This document shows positions 55,291 to 64,000 of a stretch of 64,000 nucleotides of DNA, piece by piece. The notes under the pieces are model-generated. The model did not search any database. It had not been told where the DNA came from and saw only the letters and a list, made by a program, of their open reading frames with translations. The position numbers and the translations under genes were made by a program. This stretch comes from Margaritifera margaritifera (taxonomy: Eukaryota; Mollusca; Bivalvia; Unionida; Margaritiferidae), in assembly GCA_029931535.1 (NCBI GenBank), contig JAQPZY010001621.1, positions 5,122,001 through 5,186,000 on the forward strand, in the 5' to 3' direction. How positions within the stretch are numbered: the stretch's first letter is position 1; every line of letters begins with the position of its first letter.

Positions 55291-56075
55291 TTTTCCTGCA
55301 ATTTTTGTGCATCAAGGTTTGAATCAATCTGCACTCTGCCTGTGGACTCAACTCAGCAGTGGTGGTTACAAAGGATTAAGTAAAGGTCTGTAGTGTTATT
55401 ATCTAGTTTTTATGATATGGTCATTTTTAGCAGTGTTAAAACATATTTTGACAAAAATCATGGTCACTGGTTGCATTTAGCAGGTTGATGCTCATGACAG
55501 TGCATTTATATATAGTAAAATCAATCTGTACACAATGATTTTTGTCATAAATGACAGGTGGTGACTCATACCAGAGGCTGCTTATAAATTTAATAAAACT
55601 CGTAAACAGACGCAACTTTTTCCCTCATTTTTTTGTGCATCTTGGTTTGGAACAATCTGCACTCTGCCTGCAGACTCTAGCAGTAATGGTGGTTACAAAG
55701 GATTCAATAAAGGTCTGTACTGTTTATATCTGGTTTTATGATACGGTCGTTCATAGCAGTGTTGAGATACATATTTTGGTTTTATGATATGGTCGTTTAT
55801 AGCATTGTTGAGACACATATTTTGGTTTTATGATACGGTCATTCATAACAGTGTTGAGACACATATTTTGGTTTTATGATACGGTCATTCATAGCAGTGT
55901 TGAGACACATATTTTGGTTTTATGATAAGGTCATTCATAACGGTTTTGAGACACATATTTTGGCAAAAAATCATGGTTACTCAGAGCATTTAGCAGGTTG
56001 TTGCTCACAAGAGTGTATTTATATATAGTAAAATCAGTCTGTGCACAATGATTTTGATCATTAATGAAAAGTGAC
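55250..56075 (+). repeat. Large tandem duplication with internal 46 bp minisatellite
   Basis: Unit 1 (55250-55557) and unit 2 (55580-56070) share CAATCTGCACTCTGCCTG, GGTGGTTACAAAGGATT, AAAATCATGGT, CATTTAGCAGGTTG and TTTATATATAGTAAAATC in order. Unit 2 is longer because a 46 bp piece (ATATGGTCGTTTATAGC... TTGGTTTTATG) is repeated about five times at 55735-55960. Confidence 0.85.
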
Positions 56076-56119
56076 TGCTCATAGCATAGTCCACTAAAAT
56101 AAGTTTTTAATGTATATTT

Positions 56120-56300
56120 ATACAGTACAGCCTCTGATTATGGTCACTCCTGAATACAGACCACTCCCCAATAGCAACCAGGTTTGTTAAGTCCCATTTT
56201 ACAAGTAAAAGAGCAAACTTATCGTCAAAAATGAGACATTCCCCAATTAAGACCACTTATTCCTTGTCAAAACATTGGTCTTAGTTTAATTTTTAGGTTT
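56120..56300. repeat. Possible MITE-like interspersed repeat
   Basis: Words of the GACCACTCCCCAATAGCAACC and CCCCAATTAAGACCACTTA type recur within the stretch. This phrasing is common in interspersed repeats of lophotrochozoan introns. Ends not defined. Confidence 0.35.
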
Positions 56301-56439
56301 TAAAAGGCAAATTCAGATATGCCACCAACATTTGGCCCCAAGGTTTATCCTTACACCCAGATACTTAGCCCTAGGGACCCTGATGGTGGAGGGAAGGACA
56401 AAACAGGGAAGCACAGAGATACATATTTTACAAACACTC

Positions 56440-56745
56440 TACAGCGAAAGTAGTAGTGGTACAAGCAATTAATGCCTAATGCAATCAAAATACAAACAAT
56501 CTACAGTCAGAGTTGTTGTTCAAGCAATTAATGCCTAATGCAATCAAAATACAAACAATCTATAGTCAGAGTTGTAATGGTACAAGCAATTAAAGCCTAA
56601 TAAAGTCAAAATACAAACACTCTACAGTCAGAGTTGTAATGCTACAAGCAATTAATGCCTAATGCAATCAAAATACAAAAACTCTACAACCAGTGTTGTA
56701 ATGGTACAAGCAATTAATGCCTAATGCAATCAAAATGTTCAAGTG
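56440..56745 (+). repeat. About 62 bp tandem repeat (5 copies)
   Basis: Unit built on CTACAGTCAGAGTTGTAATG, GTACAAGCAATTAATGCCTA and ATGCAATCAAAATACAAAC. Confidence 0.9.
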
Positions 56746-57374
56746 CAAGCAGGCAATTGATCCAGTCACCAAGTGTTCATGCAATGTTGGGCTAGTATCA
56801 CATTTTGACTATAATGTTTAAACACCTATCAATTGCCAGCTTAAGACTCCATCAGTCATTAATTGTCCACACTTTTTGACTTTGTCAGTAGTTATAAATG
56901 CAGCAACAACTCAACATTTTTATTACCCACTACTTAATCTTCCATTTATGTTATTTATTATTTTCTACTTGTCATGTGCTTTTGTTTTGTATATTGGAGA
57001 GGAACTTTTAAGTTCTTGTGAACTTGTTTCCCATCCTTTTGCAAATACGTTATTTCTATGGTAGTAAAATACATGTATGTTGAAACTTAACCCCTCAGAA
57101 AGTTAAGAAATGAATCAGAAATGAATCATTGGTCATATAATAAACATTGGTCATATAATAAACATTGGTTTAGTGGGTTTTAATAACTCATATTAAGTAT
57201 AAGTGATAAAATCAGTCAGCACAAGAAAATTGATTGTAGGAAGGTAACTATTATAATTATCATGCAGTTTTCTACAAAATGCTATTCAATTATTGGAGTG
57301 TCATATTTTAGCAGATGTTCTGTATTAGAGAATTAATAATACAATATTTCATGTATGTAATCAATATTTTTCAG

Positions 57375-57486
57375 TATGTCTAAAGTCAGGTCTGCCATCA
57401 ACTCTGAAGGGGGATTTCCTGTTCCATTTCAAGTGTGAGGTGTGTGGAGAGGGAGAGGAGGAGTTTGAACGGATGAGGCTACAGTG
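57375..57486 (+). CDS. KAT14: KAT14 exon: zinc-finger/KGD part
   Basis: Acceptor ATTTTTCAG at 57374 and donor ACAGTG|GTATGT. It encodes VCLKSGLPSTLKGDFLFHF, CEVC and EEEFERMRLQW. Human KAT14 has the same arrangement (YLKGDNFFRFTC..C, then ERLKLTW). The final Trp codon is split TG|G and is completed by the exon at 63063 in frame. Confidence 0.88.
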
Positions 57487-57720
57487 GTATGTAGAAACTG
57501 TTTTGCTGACTCAGCAATGATCAGAGTTGGTGCAGCATTGATAAAAGTTAAGGCTCTTCTTTGAAAAGTCATTCAGTATGAAAAACATTTCTTTAAATTA
57601 AAGGTACATGAATTTTGCATAAATATCTGTTTCTCAGATGGCAACTTAGATCTCTCTGCCTGAAACATGAAAGAATGATCAGAGTTTTTTAATTTTATAA
57701 TCATTTGCATTACATTTCAG

Positions 57721-57854
57721 GTGTATGATATTGAATCAGTATTTCTCTGCCAATGTAAAACTGGTCACTGAATCAAGTTGTGCTGATTATTATATCACAG
57801 CTATCATGTGGTATGTGAAGAATCATGATATAAGTGAATTTTTACAGGAGTATG
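57721..57854 (+). other. Candidate alternative (poison) exon in KAT14 intron
   Basis: Acceptor CATTTCAG at 57720 and donor TATG|GTAAAG at 57854 bound a 134 bp open stretch (MILNQYFSANVKL..., SSCADYYITAIMW). It is open in the phase set by the upstream exon. Because 134 is not a multiple of 3, joining it to the next exon brings a stop within about 15 codons. A chance frame is the alternative. Confidence 0.3.
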
Positions 57855-57919
57855 GTAAAGTTGACAGAATTTTCTGTTTTGAAACAATTTTATATCTTTT
57901 GTTTTACCAGTTGACATAG

Positions 57920-59405
57920 TGGCAGAGTGTCTTTAGGTAGAATTTAAAAAAAAACAGTCAGGGATCTAGCATTGTTTGGAACTACTTGGTGGATATTTGA
58001 ATCCTTTAGGTAGAATTAAAAAAAAAACAGTCAGGGATCTAGCATTGTCTGGAACTACTTAGTGGATATTTGAATCTTTTAGGTAGAATTTAAAATAAAC
58101 CAGTCAGGGATCAAGCATTGTTTGGAACTACTTGGTGGATATTTGAATCCTTTGCGTATAATTTTAAATAAACCAGTCAGGGATCTAGCATTGTTTGGAA
58201 CTACTTGGTGGATATTTGAATCCTTTGCGTATAATTTAAAATAAACCAGTCAGGGATCTAGCATTGTTTGGAACTACTTGGTGGATATTTAAATCCTTTA
58301 GGTAGAATTTAAAATTAACCAGTCAGGGATCTAGCATTGTTTGGAACTACTTGGTGGATATTTGAATCCTTTAGGTAGAATTTAAAATAAACCAGTCAGG
58401 GATCTAGCATTGTTTGGAACTACTTGGTGGATATTTGAATCCTTTAGGTAGAATTTAAAATAAACCAGTCAGTGATCTAGCATTGTTTGGAACTACTTGG
58501 TGGATATTTGAATCCTTTAGGTAGAATTTAAAATAAACCAGTCAGGGATCTAGCATTGTTTGGAACTACTTGGTGGATATTTAAATCCTTTAGGTAGAAT
58601 TTAAAATAAACCAGTCAGTTATCTAGCATTGTTTGGAACTACTTGGTGGATATTTAAATCCTTAAGGTAGAATTTAAAATAAACCAGTCAGGGATCTAGC
58701 ATTGTTTGGAACTACTTGGTGGATATTTAAATCCTTTAGGTAGAATTTAAAATAAACCAGTCAGTTATCTAGCAATGTTTGGAACTACTTGGTGGATATT
58801 TGAATCCTTTAGGTAGAATTTAAAATAAACCAGTCAGGGATCTAGCATTGTATGGAACTACTTGGTGGATATTTGAATCCTTTAGGTAGAATTTAAAATA
58901 AACCAGTCAGGGATCTAGCATTGTTTGGAACTACTTGGTGGATATTTGAATCCGTTAGGTAGAATTTAAAATAAACCAGTCAGGGATCTAGCATTGTTTG
59001 GAACTACTTGGTGGATATTTGAATCCTTTAGGTAGAATTTAAAATAAACCAGTCAGGGATCTAGCATTGTTTGGAACTACTTGGTGGATATTTGAATCCT
59101 TTAGGTAGAATTTAAAATAAACCAGTCAGGGATCTAGCATTGTTTGGAACTACTTGGCGGATATTTGAATCCTTTAGGTAGAATTTAAAATAAACCAGTC
59201 AGGGATCTAGCATTGTTTGGAACTACTTGGTGGATATTTGAATCCTTTAGGTAGAATTTAAAATAAACCAGTCAGGGATCTAGCATTGTTTGGAACTACT
59301 TGGTGGATATTTGAATCCTTTAGGTAGACTTTAAAATAAACCAGTCAGGGATCTAGCATTGTTTCGAACTACTTGGTGGATATTTGTTTCCTTTAGGTAG
59401 AATAG
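57920..59405 (+). repeat. 73 bp satellite, about 20 copies
   Basis: Unit of 73 bp containing TTTAAAATAAACCAGTCAGG, ATCTAGCATTGTTTGGAACT and ACTTGGTGGATATTTGAATC; copies differ by only a few bases, and a few carry TTATCT in place of GGATCT. It lies in a KAT14 intron. Confidence 0.97.
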
Positions 59406-59584
59406 ATATACATGTACCGGTATCTGATCTTGGTGTCAAAATATGACACGATTTATCAAATGGGCACAAAGAAAAATATAAAAACCTGATTTCAGATTAC
59501 TTTATCACATTTATTAATTTTAGAACAAGATGATATACCTTGGTAGAATAAGGAAATGTGCACATACCAGATGAAAAACACAGG

Positions 59585-60160
59585 TCTATATGATAATACA
59601 CAGCTATTAGACATATTTTCCATGTATGTAACTTGTTTTATATAATATGATAATACACAGCTATTAGACATATTTTCCATGTGTGTAACTTGTTTTATAT
59701 AATATGATAATACACAGCTATTAGACATATTTTCCATGTGTGTAACTTGTTTTATATAATATGATAATACACAACTATTAGACATATTTTCCATGTATGT
59801 AACTTGTTTTATATAATATGATAATACACAGCTATTAGACATATTTTCCATGTGTGTAACTTGTTTTATATAATATGATAATACACAACTATTAGACATA
59901 TTTTCCATGTATGTAACTTGTTTTATATAATATGATAATACACAACTATTAGACATATTTTCCATGTATGTAACTTGTTTTATATAATATGATAATACAC
60001 AACTATTAGACATATTTTCCATGTGTGTAACTTGTTTTATATAATATGATAATACACAGCTATTAGACATATTTTCCATGTGTGTAACTTGTTTTATATA
60101 ATATGATAATACACAGCTATTAGACATATTTTCCATGTGTGTAACTTGTTTTATATAATA
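59585..60160 (-). repeat. 57 bp satellite, about 10 copies
   Basis: Unit TATGATAATACACAGCTATT, AGACATATTTTCCATGTGTG, TAACTTGTTTTATATAA. 57 is a multiple of 3, so a 214-codon minus frame (19-residue repeat MENMSNSC...) stays open, but this is a by-product of the repeat. Copies alternate TGTATGT/TGTGTGT and AACT/AGCT variants. Confidence 0.97.
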
Positions 60161-63062
60161 TTAAGAGCAACCTCAATCATTTTTGAGGGTAAGAAAACCT
60201 TACATGTTAAAATCCTGAAAAATGTTCTGAAAGGAAGTACAGGGTATTGGAATTTTCCTGGCAAGGCAACAATGGTATTCCTACTTAAGCTTGTATAGTC
60301 GGTACTAGAGGTGAAGCCTGTGATTGTATAGCCTGTACTAGCAGTGAAGCCTGTGATTGTATGGCCTGTATTAGAGGTGAAGCCTGTGGTTGGTCCTTTT
60401 TAGAGTATTGTATATACAAGTATCACTTTGTCATATTGTCATTGGGCAGACTCTTGTGTTTTATTTTGTAATTTTAAACATTTATGATGGATACTCTTGC
60501 CAATATTTTACTGTATTATATACTTCATAAATACTGAAGTATCATTTATTTTTGTGGGTCTCAATTTTCATGGTTTTGAAAAAAAGTCATTTTTGTGGGT
60601 ACTTAAATTTGTGGGTTTGGCAGTCAAAGTTTGCTTTTTTGGAGGTATTTAATTTCATGGATTAGCCTCTACAAATACCCCAAATAAAAAAACAAAAACA
60701 AAACAACTATGCCAACAACAAATGGCAGTTGCTTCAATGGTTAAAACAATACTATCACCACCTGCATGAACACAAATCAAACATCTGTCAAGATCAATTG
60801 CTTATACTCGACATCAAAGGGAGCTGACACAGCCAAGTACACTAAGTGATTGATTATTAAAGTACATGTGTATGATCTCTTCCTTAAAGCACTGTCCATA
60901 AAGTAAGTTGCACCATGAATTACTTTCTGACAACCATGGAGTTAACACAATGGCTTAAGAGTGGTAAAATTCAACTTAGATCCCCATCAGTGTGGCTAAT
61001 GTCATCATTCCACATGTGAACCGAACACATGACTGGCTGCCCCTTGCTCAATGCAATTAGCAAGCAGTGTCAACATTTGATATGTTCAGACCCCGTCAAA
61101 GTGCAAAGATGTTAACAAAATCAAGCAGATTCATGCTGAATGGATAATTCTGGTTCATGCAAAAATGTGTGAAAGATCAGACCTAATTATCCATGGTTTT
61201 GAGAATGCTGGACTTGTTTAATTCAATAATTTCAGGATTATTAACCTGACAAACATCTGTGTGTACCAGCAGACTTGACTTACACAATGTCAATTCATTG
61301 GCTTTGTGTGAAAATCAGTACAGTGTGAGCTTCAATACTCTGCTTTAATTAGTGTGTATACCTAGTTTTTTATTAGTAATTGTGCTTCAAGCACTTGTTC
61401 TAGTATTTTACATTAATGTCATTCATTGGGATTAAGGATGCATGGATAAAATGAAATGTGCTTTCATGAGGATTTAAATGTTTTGACAACAGTTTTACTT
61501 GAATGAAGAATTGATTTGAATAAGTATTAAATCTAATTTTCATATACTAATATAATTTATTATTCTTTCTTTCATTTTCAGTAATACTAGTGTTTGAATA
61601 CCATATGCATTTTCTCGTTTCTCTCTATCCTTCCTTATGTCACAACATATCGATTTAAGGCAGTGAGTGGAAATTACAGTTACTGAATACCATATAGATA
61701 TGTGTACATTGAAACAATATAACATGCTTTATTATTTTTTTTTTAAAGGGTTAAAATAAAACAAACAAATGTAAAAGCTAATATTTTATTACCAGATTTT
61801 ACAGAAATGTTGTTGATTTATCAAATAGCTTTGTTAATCTTTAGGAATGAAACACAGTAAGAAAATGGGGGTGGGGGGTTCTTTATCATATGTGGTTACT
61901 TTTTCATTAGGTCTTTAAATTCTTGGTTCAGGTCAACAATGAAATCCATGAAAATTGGTATCCCATGAAAAATAGTGATACTACAGTAGTCCCATTAGTT
62001 TAACATTGTTGCTACTGATCAATATCCAATGGTATTGACCATACTTAAGTAGAAATATTCACCGCTTTCTTATAAGGTAAATACGTGCCTGCATTCGATG
62101 AACTACTTCTGGCTACAGCTAAATAAAAATGGCAACAGAAATGTAATCTGATGGCCACTGGATGCCAACAGTGACTGTAACCCTTCCTAACTGACACCAG
62201 AAAATGGACCACTCATAATTGCTAGTTGCTGCTGTTAGTATGAGAGAGAGAGAGAGAGAGAAAGTGTGTCAAACTGAGCTTTGATACAATGTATCAGTCA
62301 ACAGCTTCTCTTTCATGTAAACAGTACACTTTTTATCCAGTCTGAATAGCACTGTTTTATCCTTTACTCAAAATGTAATGAAACACAAGCAACTCCAAAA
62401 ATGAATCAGTATATTTTTTGTTAGGTATTATCCAAGACCACAATCATGATGCACACTGCACTTTTAAATTCACCCATCACCATGACAACAGCAATGAGAC
62501 AATCACAACGATAACTTTAGACTGAATTTTTCAGGCTAATTTTATTCATTAAATAAACGATATGTAAAATATTCATTAAAATGTTGAAATATTTTTTTGT
62601 TTCAATTGTGTTATTACTAAACATATCAGAATGATTAATATGCTTGTTTTTAAGTATATAATAAAAAGGTTATTGACTGAGTATAAAAAAATATTGGGCC
62701 CTCATTCATGTGGCATAGAATGCCCTCGCAAGCTTGGGCATCATGTGCCACATGACAAAGGGGCCAATATTTTTCAATACTCATTTAATAACCTATAATT
62801 GTCTTCATGAAAAAAGCCACAAAATTGTACTAGTTTTAGGATCAAGTGCATGCACTAGTTCTTTTTCTTATATAGCAAAAGCAGCTTTAAGTGCATTCAA
62901 AAGAAACTTTACTATATGGAGTCCAGAGGGACAATACAAAGAGTTTAGTGGCAACTTCTTTTGGACTTGGGGATGGAAATTATGATAAGTTGTAAGATAG
63001 CATTTTATTATTCCATAGATTAGGGCTTTTAGTGGCTCCATTCTAAAAGTATTTGTTTGCAG
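60161..63062. other. KAT14 intron, right part
   Basis: No exon seen. Contains the repeated words GTAGAGGTGAAGCCTGTGAT (60300-60390), a MITE-like stretch at 60530-60690 (TTTGTGGGT and TTTCATGG words), and a GA microsatellite at 62242-62262. The acceptor GTTTGCAG closes it. Confidence 0.65.
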
Positions 63063-63194
63063 GACCCAGGTGGTTCAACTTGCCCTCTACAATCTCCAGC
63101 TGAGTGGTGCAGGAATGTGTGGCTACTTCCGTTGGAAGGAACACATCTGTACCTTCATAGACAAGCACTGGGTCACACTGTTTGGATCACACAG
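63063..63194 (+). CDS. KAT14: KAT14 exon: WxQVVxLALYNL...GYFRWKEHIC region
   Basis: Acceptor TTTGCAG at 63062 and donor ACAG|GTAATT. After the split Trp codon it reads TQVVQLALYNL, GYFRWKEHICTFIDKHW and TLFGSH. This nearly repeats human KAT14 (QQVVMLAMYNL, GYFRWKEDICAFIEKHW). KAT14 is the second acetyltransferase of the ATAC histone acetyltransferase complex in the nucleus. This exon is part of its N-terminal winged-helix-like region; the GNAT domain lies beyond the window. Confidence 0.95.
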
Positions 63195-64000
63195 GTAATT
63201 TTCAGAGTAATAAATATGGATTTACATCACATTAAGAAAAAGGGTGTAATATACTTGGAGTAGTGGATGATACATTTGTGCACATCTAGTCTTGACACCT
63301 GAAAGAAAAATAATTATTGCTGGACATTTGCATGTAAATAGTCCAATACATTTGCATGTAAATAGTCCAATACATTTGCATGTAAATAGTCCAATACATT
63401 TGCATGTAAATAGTCCAATATATTTGCATGTAAATAGTCCAATACATTTGCATGTAAATAGTCCAATATTTACATAGAAGAAAGAGCTTTGTCAGACTTT
63501 TAAGACCAGCCATTATCCTTGCAAGGCAGGTAGCTCAAAATTGGAATTTTGATGATGAAGGGTATATACAATATGTGGAAGGTTTGTTTGTTTGTATATG
63601 TGGTCTAGAACAGTTCTATTTTAAGTCATTTAGTCAATTTTATTTCACAATCCATATTTTGTCTTTATATTCCATTTGTAATAGTATACCTTTCCACATT
63701 TAAAATTCTCCTAAAGTCAGTAACTCCTTAATATACCCCTTACAAATCTATTTCCTGTTATATATAAAACATATTACAAGATAAACATGTTGAAAATACT
63801 TGTAGAAAATGGAGAATATTGATTTACATGACTAGAGGAATTGCTTCTATTCCTAAAATTAATTTTTCTATAATTAATTATTTAGGGACCTTATTATGTA
63901 TGAAAAATCCTAGTCTCATAATGTGTGGTTTCCTTACATTGATCAGAACGTGAGAAACTGTTTAAACATAATAACTGGACTCTTGTTTCCAATCATGGAT
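63195..64000. other. KAT14 intron running off the right edge
   Basis: No further exon recognised before the window ends. Holds the 24 bp octamer repeat described separately. Confidence 0.7.
63325..63472 (+). repeat. 24 bp tandem repeat (6 copies) carrying octamer motifs
   Basis: Unit ATTTGCATGTAAATAGTCCA plus ATAC. Each unit contains ATTTGCAT, the reverse complement of the POU octamer ATGCAAAT. Confidence 0.92.

Noticed and set aside
59492..60136. 214-codon minus frame with a 19-residue repeat
   Set aside because: The 57 bp satellite has a multiple-of-3 period, which keeps a frame open by chance. No flanking coding sequence or splice context.

Overview
The window is eukaryotic, AT-rich and repeat-dense. 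It shows spliced exons with GT/AG junctions, many micro- and minisatellites, a tRNA-derived SINE, LINE, LTR and DIRS retroelement debris, and two decayed Polinton/Maverick (adintovirus-like) elements. The SINE tail and the mix of Polinton, DIRS, BIR-domain and Gmr1-type elements suggest a marine invertebrate, most likely a mollusc such as a bivalve. That assignment is inference. No rRNA, CRISPR array or prokaryotic operon was seen.

Layout. 1-3.4 kb: non-coding, with a diverged ~520 bp repeat present twice. About 3.4-18.1 kb: a virus-like Polinton, almost every gene broken. Recognisable parts are a tail-fibre-like protein with a discoidin-like end (-), an A32/FtsK-type packaging ATPase, a penton-like minor capsid protein, a capsid-like fragment, several small hydrophobic or basic virion-type proteins, an adenain-type cysteine protease, a parvovirus-like phospholipase A2, a DDE integrase with a chromodomain, HNH-nuclease-like ORFs (-), and a protein-primed type DNA polymerase B that stops before its palm is complete. 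A 752 bp solo LTR sits inside one of its genes. Diverged inverted repeats lie about 15.6 kb apart around it.

18-25 kb: gene-poor, with a LINE reverse transcriptase fragment whose YADD box is tandemly quadrupled and a 23 bp minisatellite with higher-order structure. 24.8-37.8 kb: a second Polinton-like remnant on the minus strand. Its PolB pseudogene is split by a FLYWCH-bearing DNA-transposon remnant and by a 6.26 kb LTR retrotransposon. The retrotransposon has integrase upstream of reverse transcriptase (Gmr1-type order), a tRNA-Pro-type primer site and 752 bp LTRs of the same family as the solo LTR. Directly downstream of this PolB, on the same strand, is a broken gene with a BIR (inhibitor-of-apoptosis) domain. 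A perfect histone-type 3' stem-loop lies at 37.13 kb.

38-45 kb: repeats, a SINE and two weak coding-like stretches. 45.2-50.3 kb: a DIRS-like element (gag, RT, RNase H, tyrosine recombinase), all decayed. 52.8 kb to the right edge: the only clear host gene, KAT14 (CSRP2BP, ATAC-complex acetyltransferase). Three in-frame exons are visible on the plus strand, with large introns filled by satellites (73 bp x ~20, 57 bp x ~10, 24 bp x 6).
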